DNA of 7,691 bases, taken from positions 1 to 7,691 of the forward strand of contig CASBRC010000143.1 in the NCBI GenBank assembly GCA_949128015.1. The letters are read 5' to 3'. A model generated the notes under the pieces. It ran no database searches, was not told where the DNA came from, and saw nothing but the letters and a program-made list of their open reading frames with translations. The position numbers and the translations under genes were made by a program. The DNA is from Synechococcales cyanobacterium PMM_0003 (GTDB lineage Bacteria; Cyanobacteriota; Cyanobacteriia; Pseudanabaenales; Pseudanabaenaceae). Position 1 is the stretch's first letter, and each line of letters opens with the position of its first letter. Positions 1 through 5,289 of this stretch are shown here, one piece after another.

Positions 1-3
1 AAA

Positions 4-58
4 AATCAATTAAAAGACTAAAGGCTTGCTTCGCAAGCCTTTAGTCTTTTAATTGATT
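4..58 (-). terminator. Long hairpin terminator overlapping the pepA stop codon
   Basis: The arms 4-29 and 33-58 are perfectly complementary (26 bp) around a TTC loop. Read on the minus strand, the stem is followed by a run of T (complement of the A-run at 1-5), which is the layout of an intrinsic terminator. The promoter-proximal arm contains the last two codons and the stop codon of pepA, so the palindrome reaches into the reading frame. The loop closure GC-TTC-GC matches other palindromes in this window. What lies beyond position 1 is not visible, so it could also end a plus-strand gene. Confidence 0.85.
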
Positions 59-1578
59 ATCAAATTCACTAAAGTTCGCACCGCGAACCCAGTCCCACCA
101 GCATTGTTATAACCCGACTCGCGCTCAGTCCAGACTGGTCCTGCGACATCAAGGTGCGCCCATGCCTTAGTCTTTTCCACAAATTGCTTCAGGAATAAAG
201 CCCCTGTAATCGCACCACCAGCACGAGAACCTGTATTTTTGAAATCAGCCACGACTGACTTCAACTGATCGAAATATGGTTCTTCAAGAGGCATCCGCCA
301 GAATTTCTCACCAGCGTCCTTGGCAGCCTTTGCGATCGCATTTGCCCAGTCATCATCAATCGACCACATCCCTGCAATATCTTCACCGAGAGCAACCACA
401 CAAGCGCCCGTCAGCGTCGCCAGATCAACGATCGCATCGACACCAAGTTTATCGGTATAAACAAGAGCATCCGCCAAAGTTAGACGACCTTCAGCGTCAG
501 TATTATTCACCTCAATAGTCTTGCCATTAGAAGCTGTGAGAATATCTCCAGGCCGCATCGCACTACCATTGACCATGTTTTCGCAAGCCGCAACGATGAA
601 ATGCACTTCGATATCGGTGGGTTGAAGATGAGCAATCGCCTTCGCTGCCCCAAACGCCGCCGCCGAACCGCCCATAACAGTTTTCATCAGTTCGATGCTA
701 CTGCCCGCGCCCGTTTTCAGGTTCAAGCCACCCGAATCAAAGGTTAAGCCCTTGCCCACGATCGCTAATTTGCGCTTCGGTGTGCCGTTGCTGTAGGTAA
801 GGTGGATAAACTTCGGCGGAATATCAGAAGCTCTTGCCACACTAAGAAACGAACCCATATTGAGGGCTTCGCAATCGGCTTGTTCAAGAATTTTGACGGT
901 GAAATACTCTGATTCAGATGCGATCGCAATAGCAGTCTCAGCCAAAGTAATCGGCGTAACGATATTTGCAGGAGCTGACACCAATTCTCGCGCCAAAATT
1001 ACGCCATCAACGATTTGTTGTGCTTTTGCGATCGCAGGATTTGCCAACTCAGGCTCGGTCTCTAAGATTTCAACTTGCTCTAGAAACTGTGGATTCGTAT
1101 TTTTAGATTTAAATCGCTTATCTTGGTGAGCAGCAAGCAATACACCCTCTGCGATCGCCTGAGCTGTCAAACTCACATCTTGGTTATAGGCAGGAAAAGA
1201 CAAAGCTAATTTTTTGACCTTCTCCTTATTTGACCACTTCACCGCCGATGCAGCAGCTTTGCGCCAGACATCAGCCGTAGCTTTGGCAGGATCACCCAAT
1301 CCGATCAAAATCACTTTACGGATCGCGTAGTCAATACCCACACGACCACTGACCGACGAGCCAACTTCCCCCATAAATTCTGACTCAGCAATTAAATCAG
1401 TTAAAGTACAAGCTAAAACCTGAATATCCAAGTTTTTGAGTGACTCAGATAGTTGTATGGCTTTCTTTTCTGGATTTTCTGATTGCTCATTACTAGCTTT
1501 TGGACTAGAGAATACTGCGATCGCAAGGGCATCACCATGCCAAGTTTGCGGAGCGGTTACCGATGTAAGAATATTCAT
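49..1578 (-). CDS. pepA: Leucyl aminopeptidase (peptidase family M17)
   Basis: Cytoplasmic two-metal exopeptidase that removes N-terminal residues from peptides during protein turnover. The 509 residues match the family's usual length: an N-terminal macro-like domain (about 1-170) and a C-terminal catalytic domain (about 180-509). The family signature NTDAEGRL is at 359-366. By alignment to bovine lens and E. coli enzymes, metal ligands Lys276, Asp281, Asp361 and Glu363 and catalytic Lys288 and Arg365 are present. The oddity is Val301 in MKTVMGG, where the family has a metal-binding Asp (MKxDMGG); GTT differs from GAT by one base. The frame is otherwise intact. The ATG at 1578 has no clear Shine-Dalgarno sequence. 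The gene is divergent from the TolC-type gene and ends inside a hairpin terminator. Family identity is very secure; full activity is uncertain because of Val301. Confidence 0.97.
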   Translation of the reverse strand: MNILTSVTAPQTWHGDALAIAVFSSPKASNEQSENPEKKAIQLSESLKNLDIQVLACTLTDLIAESEFMGEVGSSVSGRVGIDYAIRKVILIGLGDPAKATADVWRKAAASAVKWSNKEKVKKLALSFPAYNQDVSLTAQAIAEGVLLAAHQDKRFKSKNTNPQFLEQVEILETEPELANPAIAKAQQIVDGVILARELVSAPANIVTPITLAETAIAIASESEYFTVKILEQADCEALNMGSFLSVARASDIPPKFIHLTYSNGTPKRKLAIVGKGLTFDSGGLNLKTGAGSSIELMKTVMGGSAAAFGAAKAIAHLQPTDIEVHFIVAACENMVNGSAMRPGDILTASNGKTIEVNNTDAEGRLTLADALVYTDKLGVDAIVDLATLTGACVVALGEDIAGMWSIDDDWANAIAKAAKDAGEKFWRMPLEEPYFDQLKSVVADFKNTGSRAGGAITGALFLKQFVEKTKAWAHLDVAGPVWTERESGYNNAGGTGFAVRTLVNLIIN

Positions 1579-1609
1579 TGTGGATGTAGTCTGTAAATTT
1601 TGTTGCGAC

Positions 1610-1615
1610 GTTATA
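1610..1615 (-). promoter_or_regulatory. Possible -10 box for pepA
   Basis: On the minus strand this reads TATAAC, a 5/6 match to TATAAT, lying 31 nt upstream of the pepA ATG. I see no convincing -35 hexamer at the normal distance, so this is a weak candidate. Confidence 0.2.
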
Positions 1616-1688
1616 CTTCAATATTAAAGCCTAGAAAGTAGAAGGGGCGCTAATTGCTATTGCTGTTTTGGGATTTGCAGTTTTTTAT

Positions 1689-1766
1689 AAAAGAAACCCA
1701 AAACCCAAAAATCTGTGACGCACGCTGCGCGTGCGTCACAGATTTTTGGGTTTTAAGGTTTCTTTT
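1689..1766. repeat. Compound palindrome between divergent promoters
   Basis: The inner stem pairs 1700-1725 with 1729-1754, 26 bp without mismatch, around a TGC loop closed as GC-TGC-GC. After a small internal loop (1699 against 1755-1756) a second stem pairs 1689-1698 with 1757-1766, 10 bp. The inner arms begin AAAACCC and end GGGTTTT, as in the palindromes at 3689, 3781 and 7393. It sits between divergent genes, so it does not obviously terminate either of them. It may be a dispersed palindromic element or a boundary between the two transcription units. Confidence 0.85.
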
Positions 1767-1924
1767 GCCTAGTTACTTACCTCTAAATTTCTAGGTTTGT
1801 ACTACAATCTGTAAGGCAAGCATACAGATCTTCCTCACAGCTTTAACCCGATAGCATGATGATTGTGATGTAGGAGCTATTAGAAGATGCTCTGAGTAAG
1901 GTATGTTGGCTGCTATTTAAATGT

Positions 1925-1930
1925 GAGGAG
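1925..1930 (+). promoter_or_regulatory. Distant ribosome binding site of the TolC-type gene
   Basis: GAGGAG is a good Shine-Dalgarno match but lies 14 nt before the ATG at 1945, longer than the usual 5-9 nt. An in-frame TGA at 1939-1941 excludes any longer reading frame. Confidence 0.5.
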
Positions 1931-1944
1931 TGACGGACTGAATT

Positions 1945-3654
1945 ATGCGAATTTCTTCCAGTTGGTTGACGCTTGGTGCGAGTTTATCGCTTCTGATTCC
2001 AGCTTGGACAGCCAATGCTCAAGAATTTACGATGCCTCTAAGACCCAACACAAAGATTGTCCTAGAGCCTGACACTACTACAAGCAAGATTACTCCGCCG
2101 ATCGTTTCAGAGGTAACTACCACGCAAAAGGTGGAGAGTATAAGATCTAAGCCTAATTTAGTTAGTTATCAACCGATCCTTCAAGATATTCAGGTGATGA
2201 TCTCGGCTTTGCCCAAAGTCGATACTTCAGATAGTTCAAAATCACCTGCCTCAGAGCCAACTATCGTTCAAGACAGTCTGCGATCGCAACCTCAAAAAGT
2301 CAGTTCTTCGACCGAACCTGCCAGAGTAATTCCTAGCTCTGCTGCCTCCAATTCAGGACAACTCGATCCTGCCCAGACCTTAGTAGTGCCAACCACACCT
2401 AGTCAAGTTAGGTTAGACATCACCAAACCAGTCACCCTCGCAGAAATTCTTGAATTAATTGAAAAAACAAATTCTGAGGCAATTCGATCAAGAATTGCAG
2501 TCGAACGCGCTCGTGCAGTATTACAAGAAGCTGTAGCAGGAAAATCGCCAACAGTCTCAGGAACAGTTCAGTACAGCTATAGTGACTCGGCTCAAATTCG
2601 TCTAAACAGCATTAACAACAATACCCCATTAGGCAAAACTAATAGTAATCCGCTTACTGGCACGTTAGGTGTTGACTATAATATCTTCGACTCAGGTGTT
2701 ACTGATGCGGCGATTCGGATCGCTGAGAACAACTTACGCATCACCGAAGCAGATCTTAGTCGCATCAGGCAAAATATTCGCCTTAGTATCGTCACGGCTT
2801 ACTACAACCTCCAAAATACCGATGAGACCACGCGTATTCAACGAAAAGCAGTTGAGAACGCCGAAAAAAGCTTAAACGACACAAAAGCGAGGGAGAGAGC
2901 AGGTATTGGTACAAAATTTGATGTATTGCAATCTGAAGTTCAACTTGCTAATGCTAGGCAAGATCTACTTAACGCTGAAGCGGCTCAATTGGTAGCAAGA
3001 CGAGAGTTATCGCGCCAGCTAAACTACCCTGCCATAGTCGAAATTACAGCAGCCGATAAAATTGCACCTGTTTCGGAATGGAAATTACCGATCGAGGAGA
3101 CGATCTTATTAGCAGTGCGAAATCGGGCTGAGCTAGACATTCGTAAATTAGAACGTGAAGTCGCTCGCGATCGGGCTAATTCATCCCTAGCCCAATTAGG
3201 ACCTAGAATTAATTTGTTTGGCAACTTGAATACTGCTGCTGAATTCACCAGTGGTAGTGGTGTTGGCGTTGGGTATCAAGTTGGGGCAACTTTAAATTGG
3301 ACTCTCTTCGACGGTGGTAAAGCCGCCGCTCAAGTAAATCAATTTAAAGCCGATCAAGCCACTGCCGAAACCCGTTTTGAGCAAGATGCCCGTCAAGCTC
3401 GATATGATGTCGAAGAGTCATATATTAATCAACGCTCTCGCCTTCAACAAATTGAAACAGCAACTAAAGCAGTTCAACAAGCAACAGAAGCTTTACGTTT
3501 AGCTCGTCTACGTCTTGATGCTGGGGTAGGGACGCAGCTTGAAGTCATTACAGCTGAGACGGACTTGACTCGCGCTGATGTCAATCGAGTGCAAGCCATC
3601 ATCGGTTACAACCAGTCTCGCGCTAATCTTGAACGCGCTATCAGTGGCTTATAG
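1945..3654 (+). CDS. TolC-family outer membrane efflux protein
   Basis: Likely the outer-membrane channel of type I secretion and multidrug efflux systems; TolC trimers form a beta barrel with a long periplasmic helical tunnel. Residues 1-25 are a signal peptide ending in ANA before Gln26. Residues about 27-155 are a Ser/Thr/Pro-rich, low-complexity stretch, making the protein (569 aa) longer than E. coli TolC. Two outer-membrane-efflux repeats follow, about 160-360 and 380-569, recognisable by paired motifs: YNIFDSG (245-251) and WTLFDGG (452-458), then GIGTKFDVLQSEVQLANAR (about 320-338) and GVGTQLEVITAETDLTRA (about 527-544). The ATG is the first possible start after an in-frame TGA. No membrane-fusion protein or inner-membrane pump gene is adjacent, so the partner is probably encoded elsewhere, as expected for a shared TolC. 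The substrate cannot be told. Confidence 0.93.
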   Translation: MRISSSWLTLGASLSLLIPAWTANAQEFTMPLRPNTKIVLEPDTTTSKITPPIVSEVTTTQKVESIRSKPNLVSYQPILQDIQVMISALPKVDTSDSSKSPASEPTIVQDSLRSQPQKVSSSTEPARVIPSSAASNSGQLDPAQTLVVPTTPSQVRLDITKPVTLAEILELIEKTNSEAIRSRIAVERARAVLQEAVAGKSPTVSGTVQYSYSDSAQIRLNSINNNTPLGKTNSNPLTGTLGVDYNIFDSGVTDAAIRIAENNLRITEADLSRIRQNIRLSIVTAYYNLQNTDETTRIQRKAVENAEKSLNDTKARERAGIGTKFDVLQSEVQLANARQDLLNAEAAQLVARRELSRQLNYPAIVEITAADKIAPVSEWKLPIEETILLAVRNRAELDIRKLEREVARDRANSSLAQLGPRINLFGNLNTAAEFTSGSGVGVGYQVGATLNWTLFDGGKAAAQVNQFKADQATAETRFEQDARQARYDVEESYINQRSRLQQIETATKAVQQATEALRLARLRLDAGVGTQLEVITAETDLTRADVNRVQAIIGYNQSRANLERAISGL

Positions 3655-3661
3655 CTATCGC
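3650..3661 (+). repeat. Short repeat motif TATAGCTATCGC
   Basis: One of three occurrences of TATAGCTRTCGC in the window; the others are at 3854-3865 (minus) and 7379-7390 (plus). This copy overlaps the TAG stop of the TolC-type gene and lies 27 nt before the palindrome at 3689. Its closeness to palindromes suggests it may belong to the same element, but three copies are few. Confidence 0.4.
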
Positions 3662-3688
3662 TAGTCTTGTTAGGATAGAAAATTAAAT

Positions 3689-3741
3689 AAAACCCAGATT
3701 TAATTCGGCGGGCTTCGCCCACCGAATCAAATCTGGGTTTT
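3689..3741. repeat. AAACCC-type palindrome after the TolC-type gene
   Basis: Arms 3689-3713 and 3717-3741 pair over 25 positions with a TTC loop and two mismatches, A3702 against C3728 and C3709 against A3721. Both become G-U wobble pairs if the minus strand is transcribed. The ends are TAAAACCC and GGGTTTTGA. It lies 34 nt past the stop codon, so it may also terminate the TolC-type gene on the plus strand. Confidence 0.8.
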
Positions 3742-3780
3742 GAATTGCATAAGTTATTTAATTCTCAACCCTTAGGACAG

Positions 3781-3833
3781 AAACCCCAAAGGAGAGAGGC
3801 GGCGCTCTGCGCCGCCTCTCTCCTTTGGGGTTT
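3781..3833. repeat. Perfect 25-bp AAACCC-type palindrome with GAGAGAGGCGGCGC core
   Basis: Arms 3781-3805 and 3809-3833 are perfectly complementary around a TCT loop (GC-TCT-GC). The left arm is 22/25 identical to that of the palindrome at 7393-7445, and all three differences have matching changes in the right arm, so the two are copies of one element with pairing kept. The right flank (GGTTTGATT) also resembles that of the 7393 copy. It could terminate transcription, but it follows another strong palindrome. Confidence 0.88.
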
Positions 3834-3853
3834 GATTTGTCTTGATACAAGTT

Positions 3854-3865
3854 GCGACAGCTATA
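3854..3865 (-). repeat. Short repeat motif, inverted copy of TATAGCTGTCGC
   Basis: On the minus strand this reads TATAGCTGTCGC, identical over 12 bases to 7379-7390 on the plus strand. It lies 20 nt to the right of the palindrome at 3781-3833, that is, 5' of it when read on the minus strand, the same relative order as at 7379-7393. Confidence 0.45.
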
Positions 3866-3880
3866 TAAATAATCAACGAG

Positions 3881-3926
3881 CAAAAGCCTATTATTTTTAA
3901 CTCATGTTAAAAATACTGGGCTTTTG
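3881..3926. repeat. Imperfect AT-rich palindrome upstream of the membrane protein gene
   Basis: Arms 3881-3901 and 3906-3926 pair over 21 positions with a TCAT loop, one mismatch (T3891/C3916) and one T-G wobble (3889/3918). It lacks the AAACCC ends, the GC-NNN-GC loop and a following T-run, so it appears to be a different kind of palindrome. It ends 12 nt before a candidate -35 box. Confidence 0.7.
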
Positions 3927-3938
3927 GGTAACATCCTG

Positions 3939-3965
3939 TTGTCACAAACAGAGCAACCATATACT
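3939..3965 (+). promoter_or_regulatory. Candidate promoter of the membrane protein gene
   Basis: TTGTCA (3939-3944) and TATACT (3960-3965) each match the sigma-70 consensus at 5 of 6 positions, but the 15-bp spacer is short. The predicted leader is about 50 nt and contains a small dyad, AGACC at 3988-3992 with GGTCT at 4000-4004. Confidence 0.3.
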
Positions 3966-4009
3966 CAAAAAGTTGCCAAAATCGATGAGACCTAGTTAGG
4001 GTCTAAGAT

Positions 4010-4013
4010 GAGG
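4010..4013 (+). promoter_or_regulatory. Ribosome binding site GAGG
   Basis: GAGG lies 7 nt before the ATG at 4021, and an in-frame TAA at 4015-4017 rules out any earlier start. Confidence 0.6.
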
Positions 4014-4020
4014 ATAAATC

Positions 4021-5064
4021 ATGAAAGCAGTGCGATTAAATCTTGAAGATAGACAGGCTTGGCAGAAATTGCAGCATGTTCTGACCAGTCTTGCTTCCGA
4101 TTATATGGATCTAGTGGCGGCTGAGCAAACAGAATTTAAGTTTGAGCAGCAAGTTCTATCCATTGCTTTTACCCTAATTGCTTCTAATGACGATCGCAAT
4201 CGTCTAAATGACTTCACCCAAACTATTGATCGATACTTTAATCGTCTGCAATTAGTGGGGGTACGGCGCATTGAATGGGAATTTTATGTGATTGGTGAAG
4301 CCTTACCGTTCTTAACGCAAGGTCGAGATATTCGCTTGATCGCTGCACCTGCACCTTTGTCACAAAATGCCCTTGCCCGTAATGATGCTAGGCAATCACC
4401 TGTACGCAATGCTAAGGAAAGCACTCTAGCCAAAGGCAAATCAAAAGTTGGCAATATTGTGCGCCGCTTTCGCGGTTGGTTGGCTGATCCCAAAACTCTT
4501 CAAGCTGCACGTACCGTTAGTCGGATTACCATTCGTGATCCTAGAGGCGCATTAGATGCTGTACGAATTAATGCGATCGCAAAGTTTAATGACACAATCC
4601 AATGGGTTGACACTTTCCCTTGGGAGACTTGGACAAAGGAAAAAGCGCAACAAATCAAGCGTCGCCACCAACGCAATTTAGTGCGAGCAATAATTGAAGA
4701 TGTCTTAATTGTCGGGGTGATGGTTATAGCCGCTTTATGGCTGATCGAGGCTCTTTCTGGCCCATCGTTTAATTTGGCACTTCTGCCCAAACAGCACCAC
4801 GATACCAACATGACTAATGCCCAGTACCGATGTGGAAATCCTGCGGTAAATCTTAAAAATTATGTCTGTCTAGGGCGGGGGATGCGTTACGACCAAGTGG
4901 CAAGTATCTTAGGCAGTGAAGGTAAGCCACTGGGAATCGATCGCAAGTTTGGCGATCGCGCTGTGATCATTAGTTGGTCAAGCCCAGATTTGAGTATGAA
5001 TGCAACTTTTGTTAACGATCAAATGGTTTCACGAGCATATCGTCAACTGAATGCAAGCAAATAA
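4021..5064 (+). CDS. Uncharacterised single-pass membrane protein with SmpA/OmlA-like C-terminal domain
   Basis: I do not recognise the full-length family. Residues 1-110 look like a compact mixed alpha/beta domain, and 111-222 are basic, ending in KRRHQRNLVR just before a hydrophobic segment at about 224-245. By the positive-inside rule, the N-terminal 220 residues are cytoplasmic and the last 100 are outside the inner membrane (periplasm or thylakoid lumen). The last part, about 281-343, has the pattern of the SmpA/OmlA (BamE)-type fold: a GM-x3-QV-x2-ILG helix motif (287-298), then alternating strands containing ISWS and a final strand pair. Cys271 and Cys283 flank its entry and could form a disulfide. 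There is no signal peptide or lipobox. Palindromes on both sides isolate the gene. A role in envelope sensing or protein interaction is conceivable, but no function is shown. Confidence 0.85.
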   Translation: MKAVRLNLEDRQAWQKLQHVLTSLASDYMDLVAAEQTEFKFEQQVLSIAFTLIASNDDRNRLNDFTQTIDRYFNRLQLVGVRRIEWEFYVIGEALPFLTQGRDIRLIAAPAPLSQNALARNDARQSPVRNAKESTLAKGKSKVGNIVRRFRGWLADPKTLQAARTVSRITIRDPRGALDAVRINAIAKFNDTIQWVDTFPWETWTKEKAQQIKRRHQRNLVRAIIEDVLIVGVMVIAALWLIEALSGPSFNLALLPKQHHDTNMTNAQYRCGNPAVNLKNYVCLGRGMRYDQVASILGSEGKPLGIDRKFGDRAVIISWSSPDLSMNATFVNDQMVSRAYRQLNASK

Positions 5065-5071
5065 AATATTA

Positions 5072-5086
5072 CAGCGCTTTGCGCTG
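5072..5086. repeat. Small 6-bp hairpin with GC-TTT-GC loop
   Basis: CAGCGC (5072-5077) pairs with GCGCTG (5081-5086) around TTT, 8 nt after the stop codon of the membrane protein gene. The GC-NNN-GC closure matches the longer palindromes, so this may be the eroded remnant of one. Confidence 0.5.
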
Positions 5087-5096
5087 ATATAAAACC

Positions 5097-5147
5097 CAGA
5101 GAAACTTTCAAAAGTGCCGCTTCGCGGCACTTTTGAAAGTTTCTCTG
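5097..5147. repeat. 24-bp palindrome with a lost right end
   Basis: Arms 5097-5120 and 5124-5147 pair perfectly around TTC (GC-TTC-GC). The left side continues outward as TAAAACC, the conserved family end, but the right side reads TACTAT instead of GGTTTTA, so symmetry stops at 5147. The right end appears to have been altered or lost. Without a T-run on the plus strand it is a poor intrinsic terminator for the upstream gene, although the stem itself is strong. Confidence 0.8.
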
Positions 5148-5166
5148 TACTATCTAAAGTGTAATA

Positions 5167-5204
5167 CAAACAAAAAAGCTCGCAATGCGAGCCTTTCTTG
5201 TTTG
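5167..5204. repeat. Interrupted palindrome
   Basis: An inner 6-bp stem, GCTCGC (5178-5183) with GCGAGC (5187-5192), has an AAT loop. An outer 6-bp stem pairs 5167-5172 with 5199-5204. Between them, an A-run faces CTTTCT, giving partial pairing. The loop closure is GC-AAT-GC. Confidence 0.6.
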
Positions 5205-5205
5205 C

Positions 5206-5234
5206 AGTTTTGAGCGCCGTAGGCGCTCAAAACT
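5206..5234. repeat. Perfect 13-bp palindrome
   Basis: Arms 5206-5218 and 5222-5234 are perfectly complementary around GTA. This is the only 3-nt-loop palindrome here closed by CC/GG rather than GC/GC. It starts two bases after the preceding palindrome, and any transcript of the next gene starting upstream of it would carry it in its leader. Confidence 0.75.
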
Positions 5235-5277
5235 CTAAAATCTTCTGTATAGCAATTACTCTTTTTTGCATAACAAC

Positions 5278-5281
5278 AGGA
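5278..5281 (+). promoter_or_regulatory. Ribosome binding site AGGA favouring the TTG start
   Basis: AGGA lies 8 nt before the TTG at 5290. The alternative TTG at 5266 has no purine-rich sequence at that distance, so this site is the main reason for preferring 5290. Confidence 0.45.
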
Positions 5282-5289
5282 AATTTGCC

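Larger units (their letters stand above)
1579..1944. other. Divergent intergenic region between pepA and the TolC-type gene
   Basis: This 366-bp gap separates two genes that start away from each other, so it must hold both promoters. It contains a compound palindrome at 1689-1766, a possible pepA -10 box at 1610-1615 and a TACAAT at 1803-1808 that could serve the plus-strand gene, though without a good -35. A very short ATG-to-TAG frame near 1855-1873 is too short and unsupported to call. I see no RNA gene or convincing small protein gene. Confidence 0.6.
3655..4020. other. Gene-free region with three long palindromes
   Basis: A 366-bp gap after the TolC-type gene. It contains palindromes at 3689-3741, 3781-3833 and 3881-3926, an inverted TATAGCTGTCGC copy at 3854-3865, and a candidate promoter and ribosome binding site for the next gene. 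TTAGGAYAGAAA occurs before each of the first two palindromes (about 3670 and 3772), suggesting that some flanking sequence is shared too. No protein-coding frame or known RNA is evident. Confidence 0.7.

Noticed and set aside
276..1627. Plus-strand frames at 276-518, 860-1129 and 1436-1627
   Set aside because: They run antisense within or into pepA, whose motifs are clear; their translations have no recognisable domain and no ribosome binding site.
1855..1873. Tiny leader frame ATG ATG ATT GTG ATG TAG before the TolC-type gene
   Set aside because: It is only five codons, has no convincing ribosome binding site and no attenuator-like structure after it.
3881..3926. Reading the AT-rich palindrome as a terminator
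   Set aside because: The plus-strand side is followed by GGGTAAC rather than a T-run, and the minus-strand side has no gene upstream of it.
4284..4811. Minus-strand frames at 4284-4493 and 4500-4811 inside the membrane protein gene
   Set aside because: They are shadows of a gene with a good start, membrane segment and domain pattern on the plus strand; the translations look random and basic.
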